Both the position numbers and the translations under genes were made by a program. 64,000 nt of DNA, from the NCBI RefSeq assembly GCF_000017565.1, contig NC_009719.1:1674001-1738000 (forward strand), read 5' to 3'. The stretch is from Parvibaculum lavamentivorans DS-1. Its GTDB lineage: Bacteria; Pseudomonadota; Alphaproteobacteria; Parvibaculales; Parvibaculaceae. Every line of letters starts with the position of its first letter. Positions within the stretch are counted from its first letter, which is position 1. Positions 32,910 through 41,939 of this stretch are shown here, one piece after another. Below the pieces are notes generated by a model. The model was not told where the DNA came from and did not search any database. It was given only the letters and a program-made list of their open reading frames with translations.

Positions 32910-34499
32910 ATGCGTGATTTTCACCTGCCCGGCCGTTCCACCGTTCACAGCGTCAACGGCATGTGCGCGACTTCGCAACCGCTGGCGGCGGAAGCGGCCA
33001 TTTCCATTCTGAGGGCGGGCGGCAATGCCGTGGATGCAGCCATTGCTGCAAGCGCGGTTCTCTGTGTGGTCGAACCCTACAATACCGGCATAGGCGGGGA
33101 TTGTTTTGCGCTGCTGTCGAAGAAGGGAAGCGGGGATATTGTCGGCCTCAACGGCTCCGGCCGTTCACCGAAGGCAATCTCGCTTGAAAAACTCAAATCG
33201 GCCGGTGTCGACGCGCTGACACTCAACAGTGTCCATTCCGTCACCATACCCGGTGCAATCGATGCATGGGCAAGACTTCTCGCCGATCATGGCACGATGG
33301 AGCTCGGCCGTGTTTTTGAACCTGCAATCCGTCTCGCGGAGGAAGGCTTCGCGGTCGCGCCGCGGATTTCCCTCGAATGGAATTTTCTGAAAGGCCATAT
33401 CGCGAAGGATGCAGATGCGCTTGCACAGTATACCGTCAACGGTAACGCGCCATCACCCGGGGACAAGTATCGTCTGCCGGCCCTCGCGAAGACACTCCGC
33501 CTCATCGGCGAGAAAGGCCGCGATGCGTTTTACGAAGGTCCCGTTGCCGAAGACATGGTGAAGAAGCTCAATGCGTTGGGCGGCTTTCATACGCTTGAGG
33601 ATTTCGCAGCGACGAAATCCGACTATGTGACGCCGATCAAGACGAGCTATCGCGGCCGCGACATCTATGAAATTCCGCCGAACGGGCAGGGCATCACCGC
33701 GCTTGTCATGCTGAACATTCTGTCGCGCACAGGTCTCGATGGTCTCGATCCGAAAGGCGCGCTCCGTTTTCATTACGACATGGAGGCCGCCCGTCTCGCT
33801 TACGACATGCGGGATAAGTATGTCGCCGACCCTTCATTTCGCGAGGTTCCCGTCGATCATCTTCTGTCGGAGCAGGTCGCGGCGGAACTTGCCGCGCGCA
33901 TCGATCCCGATCGGCGGATCGCCGACCTGTCGTCGCTGCGGGATCCCCTCAATCGCGAGACGGTCTATCTCACCGTGGTCGACAAGGATCGCAACGCCGT
34001 CTCCTTCATCAACTCGCTTTTCTTCGGCTTCGGCGCGGGCATTCTCGCTCCCGGCTCCGGCGTCATGTTCCAGAACCGGGGATCGGGTTTCGTCATGCAG
34101 GAGGGGCATCCCAACTGTGTTGAAGGCGGCAAGCGCCCGCTTCACACGATCATTCCAGGCATGATGGTGGAGAACGGAAAAGCGGTGATGCCGTTCGGCG
34201 TGATGGGGGGCGCCTATCAGGCAGTGGGGCATGTCTATCTTGTCACCAACATGCTGGACTACGGGATGGATGTGCAGGAGGCGCTGGATTGTCCCCGGGC
34301 TTTCCCCGGGGCGAACTGGCTCGATCTTGAACATCCTGTCTCGGCGGAAGCGCGGGAGGGCTTGCTTGCGCGGGGCCACGAAATCCGGGACACATTCCTG
34401 CCGCATGGCGGCGGTCAGGCGATTGTAATCGACCATGAACGCGGCACGCTGACGGGCGGCTCCGATCCTCGCAAGGACGGGGCGGCGATCGGCTACTGA
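32910..34499 (+). CDS. Gamma-glutamyltransferase family protein (GGT/YwrD-like)
   Basis: 529-aa Ntn-hydrolase that self-cleaves into two chains. By pattern the nucleophile is Thr351 (NRETVYLTVVDKDRNAVSF), the first residue of the small subunit. GGNAVDAAIAASAVLCVVEPYN (38-59, split) and GTGIGGD-like NTGIGGD (58-64) are family marks; GVMGGAYQAVGH replaces the GSPGG loop seen in classic GGT. No signal peptide, which argues for a cytoplasmic acylase or glutamyl hydrolase. ATG 32910 follows GAGG. Last gene of the operon begun at 30882. Confidence 0.88.
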   Translation: MRDFHLPGRSTVHSVNGMCATSQPLAAEAAISILRAGGNAVDAAIAASAVLCVVEPYNTGIGGDCFALLSKKGSGDIVGLNGSGRSPKAISLEKLKSAGVDALTLNSVHSVTIPGAIDAWARLLADHGTMELGRVFEPAIRLAEEGFAVAPRISLEWNFLKGHIAKDADALAQYTVNGNAPSPGDKYRLPALAKTLRLIGEKGRDAFYEGPVAEDMVKKLNALGGFHTLEDFAATKSDYVTPIKTSYRGRDIYEIPPNGQGITALVMLNILSRTGLDGLDPKGALRFHYDMEAARLAYDMRDKYVADPSFREVPVDHLLSEQVAAELAARIDPDRRIADLSSLRDPLNRETVYLTVVDKDRNAVSFINSLFFGFGAGILAPGSGVMFQNRGSGFVMQEGHPNCVEGGKRPLHTIIPGMMVENGKAVMPFGVMGGAYQAVGHVYLVTNMLDYGMDVQEALDCPRAFPGANWLDLEHPVSAEAREGLLARGHEIRDTFLPHGGGQAIVIDHERGTLTGGSDPRKDGAAIGY

Positions 34500-34510
34500 T
34501 TTTCAGAAGT

Positions 34511-34849
34511 TCAGAGTTTGCGGTCGTGATGGCCGGTGCGGAGCGTTTCCGCCAGAAGATCCGGCAGCATGTCGGCGCCGATGTAAGCGCTTGTCGCCTG
34601 ATGGCGTTCTTCCGCCTTGCGGGCCGGGGAACGCGGCCACGGCCAATGCTGGTCGACATATTGCGCGAGAAAGGCGGCGACGGGGCGTGTTCCGGTGAGA
34701 GGAACATGACCGAGGCCGGCGTGACTTGCGATCTCACGCTGCGCCATGGGGGCCGGTTCGATGCGCTTTGCGCGCGGCGCGTCTTCCGCCCGCCGGGACG
34801 GCCCCGGCAGCGCGCGCTGCGTTCCTCTTATGCGCTCAATCCCCGACAT
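34511..34849 (-). CDS. Hypothetical protein, small basic alphaproteobacterial type
   Basis: 112 aa. The C-terminal half (RPVAAFLAQYVDQHWPWPRSPARKAEERHQATSAYIGADMLPD, 57-99; split) has the look of a small conserved alphaproteobacterial protein with a FLAQ...R.R..AYR/AY-type core. I do not know a function. It converges on GGT (12-base gap). The overlapping plus-strand frame is less convincing, since its composition looks non-coding. Confidence 0.5.
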   Translation of the reverse strand: MSGIERIRGTQRALPGPSRRAEDAPRAKRIEPAPMAQREIASHAGLGHVPLTGTRPVAAFLAQYVDQHWPWPRSPARKAEERHQATSAYIGADMLPDLLAETLRTGHHDRKL

Positions 34850-35139
34850 TCAGTCTCACTTAACTTTAACCGCAAGCCCGCGCGTGGCCGGGCAACTCAC
34901 CTGCGGTATGGAACGCAAGAAACCTGCCATGAATTGGGGGAGCGCGGGAGGGGCCGGAACCGCCATAAACGTTTCAGATCGGTACGTTGTGCCGAATTAA
35001 CGAGATTTATTAAAGCTTTAGTCGTTATGACGCTTTTCTAAATTTTAACGGCTGCCGCGCAATTATCACCGCAACGGACGCAGAAGTGTTCGTCATGGGC
35101 GAAGTGCCTGAGTAACGAGATTACGGCAGGAGCGGTGTT
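34850..35139. promoter_or_regulatory. AT-rich upstream region of the PAS-GGDEF-EAL gene
   Basis: 290 bases. The stretch 34993-35063 is strikingly AT-rich (TTTATTAAAGCTTTAGTCG and TTCTAAATTTTAACGG) for this genome and probably carries the promoter. A 30-codon frame at 34908-35000 (MERKKPAMNWGS...) has no ribosome site worth the name. I see no clear gene. Confidence 0.4.
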
Positions 35140-36891
35140 TTGGACTCGAAGACGCAGGATGCGCGCAGAGTCGGTGGGCCTGACGACCTAAACCCAACGG
35201 GAGCGCAAACAGACGATTTGTTGATGAACGCGGTGAAAGCCGTGGGCGATGCTGCTTATCGCTGGTCCATCGACGATGACCTCTTGTACTGGGGACCGGG
35301 CTCCGAAATTCTCCTCGGCATTTCCGAGATCTCAAAAATATCCACACATAGGGATTTCACGTCGCGTCTCGTGACGGACGGGCCGAGCCGTTATGAAAGC
35401 ATTTGTCGCTCGCGCGAAAGCGACGCAGGTTCTGGTGTTCCCTACAATCTCGAATACAGAATTCGCGACGATTTTGGCGGCATGCGCTGGGTCGAGGATC
35501 GTGGCCGCTGGTTTGGCGGCCCGGATGGGGCGCCCGCCTTCGCGGTGGGAGTGCTACGTGCGATCGACGAGCGGCACAAGCGCGAAGAAGAACTCGTGCG
35601 TCTTTCCACTTATGACGAGCTGACGGGGCTATTGAACCGCGTTCGTCTCAAGGAAGCCCTCACAGACGCGATGATCGCGGCGCAGCGCGGCCGTCAGAAT
35701 TCCGCTTTTCTGCTCGTTGCCGTGGATAATCTTGCACTCGTCAACGACGCCTTCGGCTTCGATGTGGCCGATGAGGTGATTGTCTGTGTCGGCGAGCGCC
35801 TGCGCGGCCTGGCGCGGCGCGGCGACTCGCTCGGCCGCTATGCGGGTAACAAGTTCGGACTCGTTCTGCCCAACTGCAATGAAGAGCGGCTCAGTGCGGT
35901 CTGCGACCGTCTTCTGGCAGAGGTGCGCGACAAGGTCGTGATGACGGCGCGCGGTCCCGTCGCCGTTACCGTGTCGGCGGGCTCGATCGCGCTTCCCGGT
36001 CATGCATCCAGCGTCGATCAGGCATTGGCGCGCGCGGAAGAGGCTCTCGTTTCCGCCAAGCAAAGGCTTCGCGACAGCCATGTTGTCTATGCGCCGTCAC
36101 GCGAGCGCGAGAAGACAAGGCTTCGCAACATCAACGTCGCGGATGAACTTATCACCGCTCTCAACGACAAGCGTATTCGTATCGCCTACCAGCCCATCGT
36201 CGATGCAACGACCTGTGAGCCCATGATGTACGAGTGTCTCGTGCGCATGGAGCAGCCGGATGGGAACATTGCGGCGGCGGGCCATTTTGTGCCGGTGGCG
36301 GAAAAGCTCGGCCTGATCGGCTTGATCGACTACCGCGTGATGGAGCTTGCGGTGGAGACGCTTCGCGCGCGTCCCGACGTCAAGCTTTCGCTCAACGTGT
36401 CCGGGCGCACGACAGGCGATCGTCTGTGGCGGGACACGCTCGCTTCGCATCTGGACAGGGACAAGCACCTCGCCGAACGGCTCGTCATCGAGATTACCGA
36501 GACGGTTGCCATTCACGAGGTCTCGGAACTGACCGATTTCGTAGCAACGTTTCGCGAGCTTGGATGTCAGATCGCCATCGACGATTTCGGCGCCGGTTAC
36601 ACCTCGTTCCGCAACCTGAAGACGCTCGATGTCGACATGGTGAAGATCGACGGCTCATTCGTCATCGATCTGGCGACCAATCCCGATAACCAGTTTTTTG
36701 TTCGGACGCTCGTCGACCTTGCGCGCAATTTCAATCTGCCGACCGTGGCGGAATGGGTGAGCAACGAGGAAGAAGTGGTGATGCTGAGGAATCTCGGCGT
36801 CGAGTATCTGCAGGGTTTCTATCTCGGCGAGCCGCGCATGACCCTGCCGCGTCCATTGGCCGGCATCGACACAAAGCGGACGGTGGCCTGA
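35140..36891 (+). CDS. PAS-GGDEF-EAL protein with degenerate GGDEF (c-di-GMP phosphodiesterase candidate)
   Basis: 583 aa. A PAS-like sensor (about 33-143) leads to a GGDEF domain (155-318) whose signature is AGNKF (235-239), so cyclase activity is unlikely. The EAL domain (330-575) reads ECL at 365-367 but keeps the metal and catalytic residues by pattern: E365, N419, E451, D481/D482 (DDFGAGYTS), K502 (KIDGS), E538 and Q558. Hydrolysis of c-di-GMP is therefore likely, perhaps gated by PAS and GTP binding. Start is TTG 35140: AGGAG lies seven bases upstream and no ATG or GTG fits. Soluble; monocistronic. Confidence 0.92.
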   Translation: MDSKTQDARRVGGPDDLNPTGAQTDDLLMNAVKAVGDAAYRWSIDDDLLYWGPGSEILLGISEISKISTHRDFTSRLVTDGPSRYESICRSRESDAGSGVPYNLEYRIRDDFGGMRWVEDRGRWFGGPDGAPAFAVGVLRAIDERHKREEELVRLSTYDELTGLLNRVRLKEALTDAMIAAQRGRQNSAFLLVAVDNLALVNDAFGFDVADEVIVCVGERLRGLARRGDSLGRYAGNKFGLVLPNCNEERLSAVCDRLLAEVRDKVVMTARGPVAVTVSAGSIALPGHASSVDQALARAEEALVSAKQRLRDSHVVYAPSREREKTRLRNINVADELITALNDKRIRIAYQPIVDATTCEPMMYECLVRMEQPDGNIAAAGHFVPVAEKLGLIGLIDYRVMELAVETLRARPDVKLSLNVSGRTTGDRLWRDTLASHLDRDKHLAERLVIEITETVAIHEVSELTDFVATFRELGCQIAIDDFGAGYTSFRNLKTLDVDMVKIDGSFVIDLATNPDNQFFVRTLVDLARNFNLPTVAEWVSNEEEVVMLRNLGVEYLQGFYLGEPRMTLPRPLAGIDTKRTVA

Positions 36892-36898
36892 GGGCTAG

Positions 36899-37519
36899 CT
36901 ATTTCTTCGACAGGGCCTCGAGCTGCGCCTGCATTTGCGCTATCTGGCGACGAAGTTCATCCAGTTCGCTATCGCGAGGCTCGGCTGCCGGCGTTTCCGT
37001 CGGCTTTGCGCCCTTGGCCTCTTCCTTCGCTTCGCGCGAAGAGGCGCTGCCCCGCCCGAAGGGCGTGAACATGCGCATGGCGTTGTCGAACATTTCGAGA
37101 TTGTGGCGGATCTGATCCTCGAACTGGGTCAGGCGCTCACGCCCCCCAAGAACATTCGTCACACGATTGCGCAGCTTCTCCTGCTCCTTGGAGAAGCTGT
37201 TCATGCTCATTTCGAGATAGGAGGGGATAAAGCTCTGGAGGCTGTCGCCATAGAAGCGGATCAGCTGCCTGAGGAAATTGATCGGCAACAGGTTCTGGCC
37301 TTTGCCCTCTTCCTCGAAAATGATCTGCGTGAGGACGGAGCGGGTAATGTCCTCGCTCGTCTTGGCGTCCCGAACCACGAACTCCTGGCCCTTTTTCACC
37401 ATTTCGCACAGATGGTCGAGCGTCACATAGCTCGACGTCGCTGTGTTGTAGAGACGGCGGTTCGCGTATTTCTTGATAACGATGACGTCATCGTCCGTGG
37501 ATGAAGTCTTTTTTGCCAC
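36899..37519 (-). CDS. phaR: Polyhydroxyalkanoate synthesis repressor PhaR
   Basis: 206 aa. The N-terminal PHB accumulation regulatory domain (about 12-75) carries VIVIKKYANRRLYNTATSSY and the EDITRSVLTQIIFEEE segment; a PHB_acc helical segment (about 75-150) and a C-terminal coiled coil (about 185-205) follow. PhaR represses phasin and pha genes and is titrated off DNA by PHB granules. It is divergent from phaA, with TGC-rich inverted repeats in the 253-base gap. Confidence 0.95.
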   Translation of the reverse strand: MAKKTSSTDDDVIVIKKYANRRLYNTATSSYVTLDHLCEMVKKGQEFVVRDAKTSEDITRSVLTQIIFEEEGKGQNLLPINFLRQLIRFYGDSLQSFIPSYLEMSMNSFSKEQEKLRNRVTNVLGGRERLTQFEDQIRHNLEMFDNAMRMFTPFGRGSASSREAKEEAKGAKPTETPAAEPRDSELDELRRQIAQMQAQLEALSKK

Positions 37520-37636
37520 GGCTTTCCCAATCTCTCGCTAGCGATGTTGCTGCATCGGGGCCCGCATTCTAAAACTGCGGCAAATTGCGGCCGCCGAGGC
37601 CCCTTGCCCCCTGTCTTTTGGCATTGTGACGCGGTA

Positions 37637-37670
37637 TTGTTGCACTGCGCAAGTCCCGCATTGCGATGCA
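37637..37670. promoter_or_regulatory. Candidate PhaR operator (TGC-rich inverted repeats)
   Basis: TTGCACTGCGCAA (37640-37652) has TTGC/GCAA arms, and GCATTGCGATGCA (37658-37670) follows at 18 bases. PhaR proteins are known to bind TGC-rich dyads of this kind. A further TTGCTGCAT is at 37547-37555. All lie between phaR and phaA. Confidence 0.5.
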
Positions 37671-37772
37671 CAGAAAAAGACGGCCTGAGGGCATGCCGCC
37701 CTGCCGGCTGGAGCATCCCTTGCGCTGAAGACACAACCGAACGGCCTGCTGGGCCGGGCCAGGGAGCAAGCC

Positions 37773-38963
37773 ATGAGCAAATCCGGAACTGAAGTGGTTA
37801 TTGTTGGCGCGGCGCGAACGCCTGTCGGCGCGTTCAACGGCACGCTGTCCAGCCTTCCTGCGCATGAACTCGGACGGGTGGCCATTTCAGCCGCCATCGA
37901 GCGGGCCGGGATCGACAAAGCCGAGGTCTCGGAAGTGGTTATGGGGCAAATCCTGCAAGCCGGCCAAGGGCAAAACCCGGCGCGGCAGGCCTCCGTCAAT
38001 GCCGGACTTCCGGTGGAGGTGCCCGCCTGGGGCGTCAACCAGCTCTGCGGTTCCGGCCTTCGCGCGGTCGCCCTCGGTTATCAGGCGATCGTTAATGGCG
38101 ACAGCGAGATTGTGGTGGCCGGCGGGCAGGAAAGCATGAGCCAGGCCCAGCACTCCGCCTATTTGCGGGCCGGCCAGAAGATGGGCGCGCTCGAATTTGC
38201 CGACACGATGATCAAGGACGGGTTGTGGGATGCTTTCAACGGCTACCACATGGGCCAGACGGCGGAGAACATCGCCGCGCGATGGCAATTGACCCGCGAC
38301 GAGCAGGACGCTTTTGCCGTCGCCTCGCAGAACAAGGCCGAAGCCGCGCAGAAGGCCGGAAAATTCAAGGACGAGATCGCAGCTGTCACGATCAAGGGGC
38401 GCAAGGGCGACACCGTTATCGACATCGACGAATACATCAAGTCGGGCGTAACGCTTGATGGCATCAAGGGCCTGAAACCGGCCTTTCAAAAAGACGGCGG
38501 TACGGTTACGGCCGCCAATGCTTCCGGCATCAATGACGGGGCCGCGGCCGTCGTGCTGATGGGCGCCGACAGGGCGGCAAAAGAGGGCCGCAAGGTTCTG
38601 GGCCGTATCGTTTCCTGGGCGCATGCGGGCGTCGATCCGGCGGTCATGGGCACGGGGCCGATCCCGGCTTCCCGCGCGGCGCTGAAGCGCGCCGGATGGA
38701 CCATTGACGATCTTGACCTCGTGGAAGCGAACGAGGCCTTTGCCGCACAGGCGCTCGCCGTCAACAAGGATCTCGGCTGGAACCCCGATATCGTCAACGT
38801 CAATGGCGGTGCCATTGCCATCGGCCATCCGATCGGCGCCTCGGGCGCCCGCGTCTTCGTCACGCTGCTCCACGAGATGGAGAAGCGGAACGCGAAGAAG
38901 GGTCTTGCCACGCTGTGCATCGGCGGCGGTATGGGCATCGCTCTCTGCGTGGAGCGCGACTGA
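37773..38963 (+). CDS. phaA: Acetyl-CoA C-acetyltransferase (beta-ketothiolase)
   Basis: Condenses two acetyl-CoA to acetoacetyl-CoA, the first step of PHB synthesis. 396 aa; Cys92 (NQLCGSG), His352 ([11 protein letters not shown]) and Cys382 (LATLCIGGG) are the catalytic residues by pattern. VDVMEAF-type NEAFAAQ motif is present as [10 protein letters not shown]. It starts 83 bases before phaB ends the pathway pair (phaB starts at 39047). The PHB synthase gene phaC is not in the window. Confidence 0.95.
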   Translation: MSKSGTEVVIVGAARTPVGAFNGTLSSLPAHELGRVAISAAIERAGIDKAEVSEVVMGQILQAGQGQNPARQASVNAGLPVEVPAWGVNQLCGSGLRAVALGYQAIVNGDSEIVVAGGQESMSQAQHSAYLRAGQKMGALEFADTMIKDGLWDAFNGYHMGQTAENIAARWQLTRDEQDAFAVASQNKAEAAQKAGKFKDEIAAVTIKGRKGDTVIDIDEYIKSGVTLDGIKGLKPAFQKDGGTVTAANASGINDGAAAVVLMGADRAAKEGRKVLGRIVSWAHAGVDPAVMGTGPIPASRAALKRAGWTIDDLDLVEANEAFAAQALAVNKDLGWNPDIVNVNGGAIAIGHPIGASGARVFVTLLHEMEKRNAKKGLATLCIGGGMGIALCVERD

Positions 38964-39046
38964 CGCGACTGGGAAATATTGCAAGGGCGCGATTGAGATC
39001 GCCGTCCGAGCGGAACGCTGGCTATTCAGAACAGGGACATTCCACA

Positions 39047-39772
39047 ATGAGCAAAGTAGCGCTTGTAACCGGCGGTACGCGAGGCATCGGTCATGCAATC
39101 TCGCTGGCGCTCCGCGACGTAGGCTACACCGTTGCCGCGAATTATGCGGGCAATGAAGAGGCGGCTGCTGCCTTCACCAAGGAAACCGGCATAAAAAGCT
39201 ACAAGTGGAATGTTGGCGACTATGATGCTTGCGTCCAAGGCATTGCCTCGGTCGAGGCCGAGCTGGGCCCGGTCGATGTGCTTGTCAACAATGCGGGGAT
39301 AACGCGCGACGGCATGCTGCACAAGATGACGCTGGCGCAATGGCGCGAGGTTATGAGCGTCGATCTCGATTCCATGTTCAATATGTGCCAACCGCTGATC
39401 GCCGGCATGCGTGACCGTGGTTTCGGGCGCATCATCAATATTTCGTCGATCAATGGCCAGAAAGGCCAGATGGGGCAGACGAATTATTCGGCGGCCAAGG
39501 CCGGCGTCATCGGCTTCACCAAGGCGCTGGCGCAGGAAGTGGCGAAGAAAGGCGTGACGGTGAACTGTATCGCGCCCGGTTATGTCGACACGGATATGGT
39601 GTCCGCCGTGCCGGAAAAGGTGCTTGAGGGCATTATCTCGACAATTCCAGTCGGGCGGCTCGGCAAGTGCAACGAGATCGCGCATTGTGTGAAATTTCTT
39701 GCCGACGAGAATGCCTGCTTCGTTACCGGTGCAACCATCACCGTCAACGGCGCGCAATATATCGCGGGCTGA
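39047..39772 (+). CDS. phaB: Acetoacetyl-CoA reductase
   Basis: NADPH-dependent SDR that reduces acetoacetyl-CoA to (R)-3-hydroxybutyryl-CoA. 241 aa. TGGTRGIG (8-15), NNAG (81-84), Ser134 (NISSINGQ), Tyr147 and Lys151 (YSAAK) are intact. INGQKGQMGQTNYSAAKAG is the PhaB-type active-site stretch. ATG 39047 has AGGGACATT upstream. Cotranscribed with phaA (83-base gap) and followed by a terminator. Confidence 0.95.
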   Translation: MSKVALVTGGTRGIGHAISLALRDVGYTVAANYAGNEEAAAAFTKETGIKSYKWNVGDYDACVQGIASVEAELGPVDVLVNNAGITRDGMLHKMTLAQWREVMSVDLDSMFNMCQPLIAGMRDRGFGRIINISSINGQKGQMGQTNYSAAKAGVIGFTKALAQEVAKKGVTVNCIAPGYVDTDMVSAVPEKVLEGIISTIPVGRLGKCNEIAHCVKFLADENACFVTGATITVNGAQYIAG

Positions 39773-39792
39773 AGTCTCTCGCCGTAAAGCAT

Positions 39793-39820
39793 AAAGGCCG
39801 GTCCTCAGGATCGGCCTTTT
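39793..39820 (+). terminator. Rho-independent terminator after phaB
   Basis: AAAGGCCGGTCC (39793-39804), loop TCA, GGATCGGCCTTT (39808-39819): twelve pairs with one G-U, then a T and GGTT. Starts 20 bases after the phaB stop and can also serve the convergent DUF882 gene. Confidence 0.85.
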
Positions 39821-39844
39821 GGTTCATCCGTATCGCTTGTGCGG

Positions 39845-40483
39845 TCAACCCGTACCGGATTCCGCCGCCATCAGCTCGTCATATTCCTGATCGCGGCCGG
39901 GCCGTCCGGGTGTCGGGTAGACCCAGGCGTCGACCGGGCCGACATCCACATGAACATAAGGCGTCTTTGTGGGATAGAAGCCCGCGCCGCCGCGTCCGAG
40001 CTTCCTTGCCACGCGATAGACTTCCTCGGGGTCGAGAAAGTCCTGCGTGATGTCCATCGCCATGCCGCGCATATGGAAGCTGCCGGGATCGACACCATTG
40101 CCGCGCGCATCGAGCCAGGCATTGGTCTTTTCGGTGCGATAGCCCGACATGGTGTAGATCGGATTTTTCGAGCGCGTGTTCTGGTCGATTTCCCAGAGAA
40201 GGTCGAGGAGGCGGGGGTCTGTCGGAGCGGATTTGTTTTCACGCAGGTCGCGCATGAACCATTCGACGCGTTTCAGTGCCTCCGGCAGATAGTCGCCATC
40301 GGCCCAGTAGACGAGATCGAGCTTCTCCCCGGAGTTCAGGCTTTGCATCCTCAGCGTGCGTTTATACGGCGCGTCCGCTCGCAAGATCGAAGGTGCCGCG
40401 AGCAAAACGGCAGCTCCAGCGCCCAATGCGAGCACGTCGCGGCGCGAAAGCAGTGAGTTTCTCGATCGGGCACGATTTTTCAT
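39845..40483 (-). CDS. DUF882 / YcbK-like peptidase M15 family, Tat signal
   Basis: 212-aa exported protein. A twin-arginine signal (LSRRDVLALGAGAAVLLAAP, about 12-31) precedes the DUF882 fold: EWFMRDLRENK, SGYRTEKTNAWL, SFHMRGMAMDI (HxxGxAxD metal motif with H and D) and YVHVDVGPVDAW (second His). These match the D-Ala-D-Ala metallopeptidase fold used in cell wall maturation. The polysaccharide deacetylase gene is nine bases upstream on the same strand, so both may act on the envelope. Confidence 0.88.
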   Translation of the reverse strand: MKNRARSRNSLLSRRDVLALGAGAAVLLAAPSILRADAPYKRTLRMQSLNSGEKLDLVYWADGDYLPEALKRVEWFMRDLRENKSAPTDPRLLDLLWEIDQNTRSKNPIYTMSGYRTEKTNAWLDARGNGVDPGSFHMRGMAMDITQDFLDPEEVYRVARKLGRGGAGFYPTKTPYVHVDVGPVDAWVYPTPGRPGRDQEYDELMAAESGTG

Positions 40484-40492
40484 AAGAGAAGG

Positions 40493-41416
40493 CTAGCGGA
40501 GAGGCGCCGGGGGTTCAAGCGACGGCTCGATGATGGTACCGAGAAGGACCGAGGCGGCATCCGCTCGCCGGACGGGCCCGATCAGAGGGTCCTGAGCGCC
40601 TGCCGCCATTTCGCGCCCGCCCGGTTCCGGCACCATCTGCACAAAGCTGTAGCCCTGCTGCCGCATCGCCATGATGAAATCGGAGAGCATTTCGGCCGTC
40701 CGGGGCTTGGTGTCGTGAAGGATCAGAATGCCCCTGCCGACGGAAGCGATGTTGCGGATCGCGCGGATGCGCACCTGTGCCGAGCTGATGGACTTCCAGT
40801 CATCGGCGCCGAATTCACAGGAGAAGGTCGCCACGTTGCGCTGCCCAAGCCATTCGATCAGGGATTTACTGTCATTGAGGCCAGGAAAGCGAAAAAAAGG
40901 GGCCAGCCTGTTCCGGTCTTCTTCCGGTGCCCGCGAAAGCGCGGCCTCGACGGCGGCAAACCCCCGTCTGATTTCCCGCTGCGCTTGCGTGGCCGAGAAG
41001 GGGCGCAAATTGTTTGGGTGGGACCATGTATGGGTGCCGATCGTATGACCGCGCGCCGCAACCTCGCGCACGATCTCAGGATGACGTTCGGCATAGATAC
41101 CGACCATGAAGAATGTCGCCTTGACGCAGTGCCGGTCCAGAATATCGAGAATGCGCCGCGTGGTTTTGGGATCTGGCCCATCGTCGAAGGTAAGCGCGAC
41201 CTCCTTGGGGCCGAGGCCGACCATGCGCGGATACTGCATGCCGCCATAGGCGGGTCCGCCTTTTGTCGGTACGCCAATGACCGGCGTTTCCGTCTGACAT
41301 GTGTGTGCGGCGGCCGCTGCTGCCGGCGGCGCCGTCCAAAGTGCTGCGGCTGTCGCAGTCAGGATCATCAAAAGAAATTTCAACTGGCGCCCCCATCTTC
41401 TCGGCCGGTCCGCCAA
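40493..41416 (-). CDS. Polysaccharide deacetylase (NodB homology domain)
   Basis: 307 aa. A Sec-type signal (about 12-37, ending AAAAAAH) is followed by a CE4 domain: TFDDG (76-80), the zinc pair in THTWSHP (about 126-132), RFPG and ILHD at the C-terminal end. The likely target is an N-acetylated polysaccharide or peptidoglycan in the periplasm. Cotranscribed with the DUF882 peptidase. The C-terminal 40 residues lie outside the domain. Confidence 0.9.
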   Translation of the reverse strand: MADRPRRWGRQLKFLLMILTATAAALWTAPPAAAAAAHTCQTETPVIGVPTKGGPAYGGMQYPRMVGLGPKEVALTFDDGPDPKTTRRILDILDRHCVKATFFMVGIYAERHPEIVREVAARGHTIGTHTWSHPNNLRPFSATQAQREIRRGFAAVEAALSRAPEEDRNRLAPFFRFPGLNDSKSLIEWLGQRNVATFSCEFGADDWKSISSAQVRIRAIRNIASVGRGILILHDTKPRTAEMLSDFIMAMRQQGYSFVQMVPEPGGREMAAGAQDPLIGPVRRADAASVLLGTIIEPSLEPPAPLR

Positions 41417-41503
41417 GGCTCGCCGCCCCGTCGCCAGGTTCAGTCTAGCCGGAGCTGGACAAGTAGACAGGGCAAAGCCGCAACAGTCGGGAGGCGAACG
41501 CGG

Positions 41504-41938
41504 TTAACCCGGCTGCCAGCCCGGCTCCGCCATCTCGAATCCGCCAAATTCAAAGCCCGGCGCGACGGTGCAGCCGACAAGTGTCCAGAGGCCAAGCGGC
41601 TCGGCCGCTTGCCAGATGCCTGCGGGCACCACGAGTTGCGGGCGCTCCCCCGCATCGAGGTTGCTGCCGAGAATGCGCGTCTCTGCCTCGCGGCCTTCTT
41701 CGTAGAAGGAAAGAGCCAGAGGTCCGCCTCCATACCAGTGCCAGATTTCGGCGGCGTCCACGCGGTGCCAGTGCGAGCGCTCTCCTTCCTTCAGCAGATA
41801 ATAGATGGCAGTTGAATAGGCACGGGTGCCGCCCGCCGGATCGCGAAAGGTTTCGGCGAAATAGCCGCCTTCAGGATGAGGCTTCAACTGGAGAAGTTCG
41901 ATGATGCCGTCGGCGTCGAGGCCGGTATCCAATGTCAT
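41504..41938 (-). CDS. Cupin, DUF985 family
   Basis: 144 aa. Single cupin barrel of the DUF985 type: LKPHPEGGYFAETFRD (19-34), STAIYYLLKEGERSHWHRVDAAEIWHWYGG (44-73; split), and the GCTVAPGFEFGGFEM end. The function of the family is not established. Start 41938 lies one base after the gloB stop (41940), so the two are coupled. Confidence 0.87.
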   Translation of the reverse strand: MTLDTGLDADGIIELLQLKPHPEGGYFAETFRDPAGGTRAYSTAIYYLLKEGERSHWHRVDAAEIWHWYGGGPLALSFYEEGREAETRILGSNLDAGERPQLVVPAGIWQAAEPLGLWTLVGCTVAPGFEFGGFEMAEPGWQPG

Positions 41939-41939
41939 G

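Noticed and set aside
34526-35041. 171-codon plus-strand frame after GGT
   Set aside because: It overlaps a more protein-like minus-strand gene and AT-rich promoter DNA; no ribosome site.
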